A stretch of DNA of 64,000 nucleotides, from positions 31,638,542 through 31,702,541 of the forward strand of contig CP154955.1 in assembly GCA_039621445.1 (NCBI GenBank), written 5' to 3'. The position numbers and the translations under genes were made by a program. Shown one piece after another: positions 20,001 through 27,717 of this stretch; within the stretch, counting starts at the first letter, position 1; the number at the start of each line of letters is the position of its first letter. This DNA comes from Euglena gracilis. Taxonomy: Eukaryota > Euglenida > Euglenophyceae > Euglenales. Below the pieces are notes generated by a model, which searched no databases, was not told the origin of the DNA, and saw only the letters and a list, made by a program, of their open reading frames with translations.

Positions 20001-22507
20001 GTTTACGCTCTATGTTGCCTCCCGAAGTATGTCATTTTTTTGTTACACCTGTGAGTCTGTGAATTAGTCCGTGAGTAGTCCGTGAATTATTTTCCCGTCT
20101 GTGCAAATGGGCAGCAAACGGACAGGGACTTTGAGTGATAACATACAGTTTAAAACAAAACCGAAAATGGATTTATTCTGCCAGAATTACACCAAAATTA
20201 TCCCAGAGTACGTAAAATTGTCATCCCATTGGGAACATACAACTGAATGGGAATTTATTTATTTGTTTTTTTTTCTGGGCTATAAAGAGAAACTTTCTTC
20301 AATGTCAAACACGACTGCGCCCAGTGGCAGCTTCCAAACCTGTCAGAACGTGAATTTTTTTTGCATCCTCTATGCAAATGGGCAGAAAATGGACAGGTTC
20401 TGACAGGTTTGGAAGAGCATGATCTGCCACTGAGTGCAGTCGCCATGTTTGACATTGAATAACGTTTCTCTTTATAACACAAAAAAAACAAAATTCCCGT
20501 TATTACCATGTTCACAACATGCCCTGGCAAAACTGGTTACCTTAGCCTCCGAGGAGGCTCCGCAGAGCCTCCTCGGAGCCTGGTTACCTTGAGCCTCCGC
20601 GGAGCCCGGTTACCTTAGGCTCCGAGGAGCCTCCGCGGAGCCTGGTTACCTTGGAGCCTCCGAGGAGCCTGGTTACCTTGGAGCCTCCGAGGAGCCTCCG
20701 CGGAGGCTCCCCGGAGCCTGGTTACCTTGAGCCTCCGCGGAGCCTGGTTACCTTGAGGCTCCGAGGAGCCTCCGCGGAGGCTCCCCGGAGGCTCCTCGAA
20801 GGAAACCAAAAAGTTACGATTCCACTTTTGCGGTAGACCCATTTTCAGGGACAACCTCTCCCTGTTCACAATGAACGAAAGTTGGGAAATGTCGATGGAA
20901 AGCCTCGCAGGCTGGACTGTGCACAAGGGTTTTCTCGAGCCTGAAGTGCAGGGGTTTTCTCAAGCTGAACCCTGCCCCGGGGGTAGTCCATCCACCACAC
21001 TGGGCCAGAAGCAAAGTCAGTCAGCACAGGGGTTTTTTTTTAAGTCTTGGACCCTGGGGGGGGGGGTAGGGTGGGTGCCAGGGATTTTTTTTAGTCGTGG
21101 ACCTCCAGGGGGGGAGGGGGGGGTAGGGTGGGTGGGGCCGGCCGCCCCCCCCCCCCCCGCTGGGATATTGAAAAAGCGCTATTTTTAGCATTTTTCGCGA
21201 TTTTTTGTGGGTCCCCTGGGGGTGGGGGGGATCCCCCCCTGGTCTTAAAAATAACCCCTGGTGGGTGGGTCCGGCTGGACCCCCCCTCTGGGGGGGGTAC
21301 CTTTTTTGGCTGGTGGGGCCCGGCGTTGAAGGGGCCAGATTTTTTTTGACCGGCTCCCAAGGCGCAAACAGTCACCCGCGCAAAGCGCCGGAAATTTTTT
21401 GGGGGACCCCCAAAAATGGCCAAAAATGCCCGTTTTTGGCCATTTTTGGGAATTTTTGGAACAAAATCAGCCCAAAACCTATTAAAAACCTCATTTCCAC
21501 CTCGGCGCACAGCGCCGGAGGAATTTTTTTTTCCAGTTTCCAGGGGCAGGCTTCTTTTTAAGTCAGCAGACCCCCCCCGGGGGGGGGGGTCCCGCGCCGG
21601 AGGCGCTGGGTATACCTTTTCGGCGCGAAGCGCCGAAATTTTTTGGAAATTGCCTTTAACGGGCCCCAGGGGGGGGGTCCTTACTGGCTAGCCAATCGGC
21701 TAGACACTGGAAAAAATGGACTAGCTAGAACCCCCCCCCCCTGGCCGGGGGTCCCCCCAACAGGCTTTTTTTTAAGACCCCCGGGGGCGGGGTCCCCCCC
21801 CCCCACCCACCGAGGGTGGCGCGGGACCCCCCCGGGGGGTGGGGACCCCCCCAAAATCGGGCAACCTCATACCGCTGAAGAGCTCAGCACTGCAAAAAAC
21901 CTGGTCTGACCAGCCCCCCCCCTCCAAACCACCCCGTTACTCGGGGGGCCAACTTCTTCTTGTGGGTCATTTTGACAGGGTCACCAAATTCTTAGGGGAA
22001 AACATTTGAAGCCATGGGTCGGAAGAAGATTCGACACAATTTTGAAGGGTTTGGCAGAATTTCTGTGGAAAAAAAACCAAAAAAAATGTTGCAACACAAA
22101 AAAATTGTTCCAGAAGAGTGTCGTTGACTGGGTGTGTAAACAACAAGGGGGGTGGAGGGTACGGGTAGAGGGTTCCAGGCAGAGAGGTACCAGGCCCTGC
22201 CCCCCCCCAGGGGGTCGGTAAAAAATTGTATGGTCCTGGCCATCCGACCCATTTTTGTCCTTTTTTGCAACATTTTTGCACCCTCGAAACCCAAAAAACC
22301 GTTACCGTCCAGCCGGTCAAGGGTGTCAAGAAAACATTGGCTGTTTTTCTACTTAACGTTGCAGGGTTGATGCAGCTCGCCGATTACACTTACAACAAGA
22401 CTCGAAAAGAGCTTATCACCGCTGAGTTGCTGGAGATTATCGGGACAATGACTGCAATGCATGCGGGCAAGAAGGTTGGATTGAAGAAGACTGAATTCTG
22501 GAAGTGA
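8072..22507 (+). CDS. Mitochondrial ATP synthase F1 gamma subunit (euglenozoan type), six exons
   Basis: Central rotor-shaft subunit of mitochondrial F1Fo-ATP synthase. Exons I infer: 8072-8376, 8423-8584, 8630-8789, 18248-18282, 18490-18659, 22365-22507; they sum to 975 bases, 324 codons plus TGA, with matching phases and GT-AG borders throughout. N-terminal helix: IVKTIKMVTLAKYR; core strand: PITTNRGSCGALNTN, the gamma hallmark; then RAQIVYNRY and LPKFEDWKQKL; C-terminal helices: LAVLNAVSENELSE (exon 5) and YNKTRKELITAELLEII (exon 6), ending KTEFWK. Wording such as TNRGSCGALN and LNAVxENELSE is of the kinetoplastid/euglenozoan type. No cleavable presequence is obvious. Exons 1-3 are separated by introns of only 46 and 45 bp, whereas introns 3 and 5 are 9,458 and 3,705 bp. 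Exon 4 (35 bases) and the first 60 bases of exon 5 are the least certain part. Confidence 0.9.
9856..10050. repeat. ATGATGGCCATCATGGGTC degenerate tandem array
   Basis: Repeated GGCCATCATGGGTCATGATG units, each itself palindromic around ATGATGGCCATCAT. It continues on the other side of the element at 10051-10277, showing that the element landed in the array. Confidence 0.8.
10051..10277. mobile_element. 227-bp MITE-like element with 17-bp perfect inverted ends
   Basis: It begins GCAGGCTTCTTTTTAAG (10051-10067) and ends with the exact complement (10261-10277). ATGATG flanks both sides (10045-10050, 10278-10283), though the surrounding array itself contains this word. The interior is G/C runs plus CGGGCCCGTTAAAGGCAATT and GGTATACC. 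A related, inverted and degenerate copy begins at 21,546 in intron 5 of the same gene. Confidence 0.75.
10740..11600. repeat. Direct and inverted copies of GTGACTGACTGG / GGTCGGTAAGCAATTG units
   Basis: A block at about 10,890-11,060 recurs at 11,395-11,575, with inverted parts at 11,240-11,375. AGGAATCCAGTCGCTC and GGTGATAATCCG recur near 10,720-10,790 and 11,120-11,195. These look like nested or tandem hairpin elements rich in G/C homopolymers. Confidence 0.7.
11875..14425. repeat. Dispersed ~30-bp repeat (GTCAGTCGATTTCCATTCAG + GCGCCCGTTTAT)
   Basis: At least a dozen copies in three clusters (11,878-11,995; 12,690-12,830; 14,235-14,425), some tandem at 30-31 bp. Interspersed AAACCTATTTTCTGGGC recurs at about 11,807, 12,303, 13,527 and 13,747 and in reverse complement near 12,905 and 14,500, suggesting several related insert units. 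Confidence 0.8.
12924..13027. repeat. Perfect 43-bp-arm hairpin (empty-site paralogue)
   Basis: Arms 12924-12966 and 12985-13027, loop 18 bases, core GCAGGGGCGCC/GGCGCCCCTGC. The same sequence occurs at 14,515-14,543 plus 15,551-15,640, where it is split by a 996-bp insertion. Confidence 0.95.
14544..15539. mobile_element. 996-bp inverted-repeat element with 11-bp target duplication
   Basis: Flanked by AACAGATTCAG (14533-14543 and 15540-15550). The ends are inverted repeats of about 27 bp (14552-14578 versus 15503-15529, one mismatch) that extend as a long imperfect palindrome through GGTCGGGCCGACC motifs and a TTAAGTGGGTTTTG segment. The middle holds three direct copies of an ~80-bp unit containing CCGGACCGTTTGGTGAGCAT. 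Deleting the element and one AACAGATTCAG recreates the hairpin present intact at 12,924-13,027, so the insertion and its duplication are supported by an empty site. Confidence 0.85.
15540..15640. repeat. Second copy of the GCAGGGGCGCC hairpin
   Basis: It repeats 12,940-13,040, including the flanking TAGTGTCGGTCGATTTTTGT, with a slightly shorter left arm. Confidence 0.85.
16215..16300. repeat. GGGCTGCCGGCCAGTCCGGG tandem repeat
   Basis: About three copies of a 27-bp G/C-rich unit; a related block sits at 5,395-5,465. Confidence 0.8.
16808..16945. repeat. Terminal inverted repeat unit (TTACCCCCCC...GGGGGGGTAA)
   Basis: The left end CCTAGTCGTATGACC pairs with the right end GGTCATACGACTAGG. The interior has two direct copies of CCGGTCACAGGTTGCAGG. 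The structure is of the same kind as the other inverted-repeat elements; no target duplication is clear. Confidence 0.7.
16946..17245. repeat. Periodic GTGCnCCGCGG block
   Basis: GTGCTCCGCGG, GTGCACCGCGG, GTGCGCCGCGG, ATGCGCTGCGG, GTGCGCCGCAGG and TGCGCTGCGT recur every 20-40 bases. I see no coding frame that explains this. Confidence 0.5.
18714..18832. repeat. GGTTACCTTGGAGCCTCCG hairpin cluster 1
   Basis: Tandem GAGCCTGGTTACCTTGGAGC units end in a perfect palindrome GAGCCTCCGCGGAGGCTC; GGTTACC at the left is complemented by GGTAACC at the right end. Confidence 0.85.
18870..19620. repeat. ACGCCATGTCCGCCAAACTTG dispersed repeat
   Basis: About seven copies of a CCGTTTACC - CGCCATGTC - CCAAACTTGTTGAAA - CCATTTGCAACAAAA module, spaced 50-90 bases, in two clusters. 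Confidence 0.75.
20534..20806. repeat. GGTTACCTTGGAGCCTCCG hairpin cluster 2
   Basis: A larger set of the same unit as at 18,714-18,832, with several nested palindromes (CCTCCGCGGAGG). Confidence 0.85.
21546..21900. mobile_element. Degenerate copies of the GCAGGCTTCTTTTTAAG element
   Basis: The end sequence at 21546-21562 equals the intron-3 element end. The following interior (GGTATACC, AATTGCCTTTAACGGGCCC) is the reverse complement of 10,155-10,215. A further end-like CAGGCTTTTTTTTAAG sits near 21,764. The right boundary is unclear. Confidence 0.6.
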
Positions 22508-23169
22508 TTGGATTCGCTCCGAACTCAACAGGTTGAAACGTTTCTTGGGATTGTCATTTCTCTTCCCTTTCCCATCATTGTTGTGTGTCGGCTTTGGTGA
22601 GCCGCTTTTATTTTATCCCCCAGTTTTGAAGGGCACCATTTGGATTACTGGAAGGTTTCAGATTTGTTTTCACCTCCAGCAGTTGAAAGCAAAAGACCAA
22701 AGAAAATGCCAATCAAGACCACCGGTCTCGGGGTTGTCGGTGACCGACCTCCAGACCCCCCCCCCCCCCGAGGTGGGTCTGGGGCTGCAAACTTCTAGCT
22801 ATTTTGGGCCTGGCCATTGTGGGCTGCTTTTGATTGCTTTGGCCATTTTTGTGAACCATTTCTTATTTATTTGTACTATTTATACCCACTCCCAATAAAT
22901 TTAGCGCCTTTTTGGCCACCTCTGAAAATCCCCCCCCATTTTGCGAAAGCTGCAAGGGGGAAAAGTATCCAAGCAGCCGAAACCCCCCCCCCAGGCAGAC
23001 CGAGAGGGGAGGAAGGGACACCTCGGGCTCCGCACTTCCCCAAAGTGAGGTCATGCTTTGTTTGCCGGCGGTTTGACTCCGAAGGTTTTGGGTAGGTTAA
23101 TCGCCCTCCCTCGAGGTAAGCCGACAAGGAAGGAAGGGGCGCCGAGGGCGACGAACAAAGACATTTTGA

Positions 23170-23656
23170 GGCCAGTCGAATTTCTGGGACGGGGGTCTTG
23201 GTGGGAAGTTTGCCACGGTTTGCCACGTGCCGATCGCATCCAGGCTTGTGCTTAGTCGGGTGCCTACCCCAGGGGGGGGGTGGGTGCTAGGGGCAGGCAC
23301 CCCATAGCACCCGATCCGACCCACCCCCCGGGGGGGGGTAGGGTTTTGGGGGGTGCCTGCCCCTAGCAGGCACCCCCCTCCGACCCCGGCGCCGAAGGCG
23401 CCGGGGGCCCGGAAACGGCCATTTTCAATGAAAAATTTCTGGGTCCGGCCCGGACCCCTACCCCCCCGGGGGGGGGTGTGCCTGCTAGGGGCAGGCACCC
23501 TATAGCACCCACCCCCCCTCCCCCCCCCCGGTTGGTAAGCACAAGCTTGATCGCATCCCCAAGCTCTCCTGCTGCGGCCGCTGCTCCAGGACGTCCTCGG
23601 CCATGCAATTCCACTTTCCCCTCCCCTGCATTGCTCATTGAAGTCAAATTTGAAAT
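23170..23656 (-). pseudogene. Unidentified coding module, copy 1, interrupted by an element
   Basis: The minus-strand reading contains SNAGEGKVELHGRGRPGAA, AAGELGDAI, and after the insert GTWQTVANFPPRPPSQKF. Copies 2 (+, 23,985-24,150: SNAMEKKFEFYGHGRPGAV, then AGELGDAVDTWKTVAVLPP) and 3 (+, 25,685-25,865) carry the same order without the insert. Conservation of the reading frame across copies suggests former coding, but I do not recognise the family. The break is exactly at the inserted element 23242-23548. Confidence 0.45.
23242..23548. mobile_element. 307-bp inverted-repeat element with 10-bp target duplication
   Basis: Ends AGGCTTGTGCTTAG (23242-23255) and GTAAGCACAAGCTT (23535-23548) are complementary at 12 of 14 bases. 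GATCGCATCC flanks both sides (23232-23241, 23549-23558). The interior has mirrored GTGCCTGCCCCTAG / CTAGGGGCAGGCAC blocks and G/C runs. The paralogous module at about 24,085-24,105 has a single uninterrupted version of the target, confirming the insertion and its 10-bp duplication. Confidence 0.85.
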
Positions 23657-23984
23657 TTGACTTTTTACTTTTTAGCTGATATTTGTCTGGCTCGTGTACT
23701 TCTGGATATTGAACTTGAAACTTCGGGCTCCGCACTTTGCCATTATGAGGCCATGCCTTGCTCGCTGGCGGTTTTTGTGATTGCTTAGGTGCGCTGGGTA
23801 AGGAGTCCCTGCCTAGTGCCTTTTTTCGCCGGACTTGGCTGATTCTTAACTTTGCTCTTCGACATCGAGAAGAATGGAAAAGAGTTCACGAACGAAGAAG
23901 AACCAAGAAAAGAAGTCAATATCAGTTCAATATCCAGAAGGAAACGAACCAGACGAATATCAATCGAAAAGTCAACCATCAAAA

Positions 23985-24150
23985 CTCAATTTGGACTTCA
24001 ATGAGCAATGCAATGGAAAAGAAATTTGAATTCTATGGCCACGGACGTCCTGGAGCAGTGGGGGCAGCAGCTGGAGAACTCGGGGATGCGGTCGATACGT
24101 GGAAAACCGTGGCCGTTCTTCCCCCCAGACCCCCACCCCAGAAATTTCCC
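23985..24150 (+). other. Unidentified coding module, copy 2 (empty site)
   Basis: Reads MSNAMEKKFEFYGHGRPGAV and then AGELGDAVDTWKTVAVLPPR without interruption. It serves as the empty-site comparison for 23242-23548. Confidence 0.4.
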
Positions 24151-25684
24151 AGCACACCTCCCCCCCCCCTCGCCCAATGACGGCCACGGTCCTTGGACCA
24201 GTGTGGCCAGAAGACCCAGAAAAAAAAAAGTCAGCCCCAGCCTTTGGTGGGCAAAGGACGGGCCATGGAGGCCCAAAATGCCTCCCAAAGAGACATCCAA
24301 GGCCCACACATCAGGGGCATAGACCCAAAGGCGCCCAGACGCCTGTACACAATTTGGCCAAAAGATGAATCAAGGCCAAGGAGGCCACCACTACAGGCGC
24401 CATTGAGGCCAGTTTACAAAAAACTGTCAAAAAAAGGTGAGGGGGAAAACACACAAAAAGTTGTGAAATTTGCGCATTTCACAACCTTTGAGAAAGCAAA
24501 AGAAAACAAGAACTGCATTCTTTGGATCCTTAACAGCAGCTAGGGACATTTCTGATTTTTTTTAACACAATCTGCTGCAACTTTTTGGGGGCTTCTTTCT
24601 GGCTCTTTCAATTTTCGTGGACCCAATTCTATTTTACCCACAGATGTTACAAGCAAATCCCCTTAGGAAAGGGCAGAAAAGGTCTGTCAATTCATCTTAC
24701 ACAACAGCCCCTGTGAAGGCAAAAGGGGGTGGCCACAGCAGCCCCCCCAGATTTCCAGTGGGATTGGAGGCCAAAAAGAAATCAAGGCCTGGTAGACCAA
24801 GAGATGGATTCCAGGAGACCTTGGAGGCCAGCAAGGAGGACCCACAGTGGCCACCAAGAAGCTAAGGAATATCATGCTGGTGAAATTCCCTCTGCCAAAA
24901 AGGGAAGAAAAGGGACCCACAGTGGCCCTTTCAATGACCCAATCCCCAGAGGAAAAGGGACCCACAGTGGCCCTTTTGGAGGGAGTGGCAAGAACCCCTC
25001 GAACATTTTTTTCTCATTTCCCGATCATTCAATCAAGGGGGGACCCACAGAGGCCCCCCCTATGGTATGTAAACCATCCACATCAACACGGAGAAGACCA
25101 GATAGGCAAAACAGGGGCATTAAGCCCTATGGTATGTCTTCCAACAACAATATCCTCCAGAGAGGTGAGCAGAGGGGGAGAGAGTGCATGCACGTCCCCC
25201 CAGAAAAAAATTCACTTTCCAAGGGCACAAGCCCTAGGGGACCTAGGGGTGCAATATCCAACACCCCCAGCCCAGCCCCCCCCCCCCCCCAAATCATCTC
25301 ATCCAGGAAATAAACAAGCCGAACAGGGAGGAAGGGACACCGAGGGCGAAGCACAAAAACGGTGTAATTGACCTGTTTTCGCACATTTCGAACCTATTTT
25401 TTTTGCCCCCGCCGACAGCAAAAATGCGCGACACCTCGAGCTCTGCACTTTGTCCTTGAGAGGCCACGTCTTGTTCGCCGGCGGTGTTGTTAGGGATGCT
25501 TTGGTGGGCTGGGTGAGGAGTCCCTGGTTAGTGCCTTTTTTGCCGGAGTTGGCTGATTCCTAATTTTTCCTTCCACACCAGAAGAAAGGAGCAGAGTCGT
25601 GAACTAAGACGACCCAAGACAGTAAGTCAATAAGAAACTAATTACCATAGGGACTCAAACCAGACGAACAGCAATTGACTTGCC

Positions 25685-25865
25685 ATTTACAATCTCAATT
25701 TGACTTCATTGAAGAATGCGGTGGACAGGAAATTGGAATTATGTGGTCGACGTGAACTACCTGGAGCAGCAGTCCGCCAAGCAGCTGGAGAACCTGGAGG
25801 TGCGGCCGAATCGTGGCGAGCCGTGGCCGCCCCCAGATCCCTGCGCCAAAATTTTTCTGAAAAAA
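25685..25865 (+). other. Unidentified coding module, copy 3
   Basis: Reads SLKNAVDRKLELCGR, PGAA, AGEPGGAAESWRAVAAP: a diverged third copy in the same order. Confidence 0.35.
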
Positions 25866-27007
25866 AAACACCACCAAGTGAAGGTCTCGGACTGTGTGCC
25901 ACAGTGGTCAGAAGTACCAGCGGGAGGAAGGAACTCTCGTACTCCCTCGAGGCAAGCCGACCAGGGAGGAAGGGACACCGATGGCGAAGCACAACGACAT
26001 TGTGAGGCCATGCCTTGCTCGCCGGCAGTTTGCTGTGATTCTTCTGGTGCGCTGGGTTAGGAGTCCCTGCTTAGTGCTGCCTCCCCAGAGTTGGCTGCAT
26101 TGTCTCCCACGTGCTGACCATGGCGCTGTCTCTTTCTCTGGGGGGCTGCCCCTCCTCTGCCCTCCCCTGACCCCCATTTTCTTCTGACCGAGACCGTTTG
26201 AAACAAATTTTCTTATATGGGTGGGAGTGGCCGCCAAATTTCGGTGCAAAATCAGGCCTAAAAAGGGCAAAGTGCAGAGCCCGAGGTGTCCCGAACTCCC
26301 TCGCGGAAAACCTCCAGGGAGGAAAGGTCGCCGAGGGCGAAGTATAAAGACCTTGTGAGCCCGACCCCCCACCTGCTAAAGAAAATTTGTCTTCAAACAC
26401 GTCGGTCAGCAGAAAATGGGGGCCAGGGATGGACATGTCGGAGAAGAATCGTCGGCAAACTTCGGTGAGGCGGCGCTCTGCAAGAGTCCACCAAGCCTCA
26501 CCAGCACCAAATCAAGAGTTCACCAAAACAATCTAGACAACACCGCCCGTGAACGAGGCATGGCCTCATAAGGTCTTTGTGCGTTGCCCTCGGTGTCCGT
26601 ACTCCGATGTCGGTTTTCCTGGAGGAAGATTTTAATGGCTTTTTTCGTTACCAGTGCTGGAGGTTGAGTACCCAAGTTAACTTTGGCGCGCTTTACAACA
26701 AAAAAAATTCTGGAGCAATCGCGGGCTGAACGGTCGACCTGTCTTCAGGAAGTTCGGAGCCTGAGGTGTCTCGCACCGCCACGATGAAGACCGAGAGGGG
26801 AAGAGGTAACAAAGAAGGCGAAAAAGCAGCCACCTGCACAAAAAAAAAGATTTTTCGACCCAAAAATGTCCTAGGGCATTCTTAAGGGCACCTCGGGCAC
26901 CAAGTCTTTGGAAATGTGCTGCAAAAGCATTTACTTGCAGGTTGTGAGCGCGGGCCAGATTCAAGATTTATTTTGGTAAGAGCTGCCAGCAGAAATTAGG
27001 CATTGCC

Positions 27008-27709
27008 TCACAGAGATTTTGGGGAATTACATTTTTCACAGGCAAGCTGGCAAACAGTGTACAAGTTTGCGTGGGACTCTGAACTGGATTCAAGTATCAA
27101 GTCTTGTCTTCTGGGGTGCTGTGTGGGGAAGTTTGGGAAGAGGACCCTTGAAGGCTGAAAAGTTGGTTTTGGCCAGAAGTCTGATGTGGTGAAATTATCT
27201 GGACACACTGGACCATCCCCCAACTTGCAATTTTTATGCATGGAAATGCAGGGGGACGTCCTGGGTGACGTCACGGGGAACAAGTTTTGGGGGTGTGGTG
27301 TGTGCGGGGGGAGGGGGGTAGTGCGCAAACCGTGCGAAGGACAATCCACCACCAATCGGTGTTGCCGTAGGAATGGAAAACAAAGTATGACATCAGACCC
27401 GGCGATATTCGCCTCGAATGCCCAAGCCCGAAGAAAATTTTGGAATTGTGGAGGCTGTGTGTGGTGCTTCGGGATAATGGGGAGGACTATGTCCAAAATG
27501 CATCCCAAGTCACCACCGCACATGGGGCTGTTGTCTGCAGTCGTAATTTTAATGGAATTCTTGGCATGAACCAAGAGGGGGGTGGGTATAAGTCCTTTGC
27601 AGAAAAGAAGGGGGATACGACACCCTGTGTCGACTAAAATTTTGGCTTGTGCACAAAAATTTTGAGTTTTGATTTTGCTTGGACCAAAAGTTCCATGGGG
27701 GGTACGCAA
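27008..27709 (-). pseudogene. Retropepsin-type protease remnant (element A pol start)
   Basis: The minus-strand frame contains the aspartic-protease motif ILVDTGCRIPLLF (catalytic DTG), then a conserved stretch ending RLVVDCPSHGLRTTPLP shared with the relics near 43.9 kb and 56.9 kb. In Ty3/gypsy elements this enzyme cleaves Gag-Pol. No reverse transcriptase follows toward lower coordinates, so the element is truncated. Its position, downstream of gag A on the same strand but separated by a 2.8 kb tandem repeat, suggests it belongs to element A. Confidence 0.6.
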
Positions 27710-27717
27710 AGCTAAGG

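Larger units (their letters stand above)
18660..22364 (+). other. Large intron 5 of the gamma-subunit gene (3,705 bp)
   Basis: Donor ATCACAG|GTGTGT and acceptor TTAACGTTGCAG|GG with matching phase 1. It contains GGTTACC/GAGCCTCCG hairpin clusters, CGCCATGTCCGCCAAACTTG repeats, G/C runs and a degenerate copy of the intron-3 MITE. Confidence 0.85.
22508..26680. repeat. Region of dispersed GGAAGGGACACCGAGGGCGAAG units
   Basis: A 60-80 bp unit (AGGGAGGAAGGGACACCGAG, GCGAAGCACAA, then TTGTGAGGCCATGCCTTGCT and CGCCGGCGGTTT) recurs near 22,995, 23,105 (inverted), 23,735, 25,325, 25,435, 25,940, 26,290 and 26,560. A repeat of GGGACCCACAGTGGCCCTTT lies at 24,835-25,060. The open frames here (for example + 24,847-25,371) repeat EEKGPTVAL and show no recognisable domain, so no gene is claimed. 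Confidence 0.6.
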
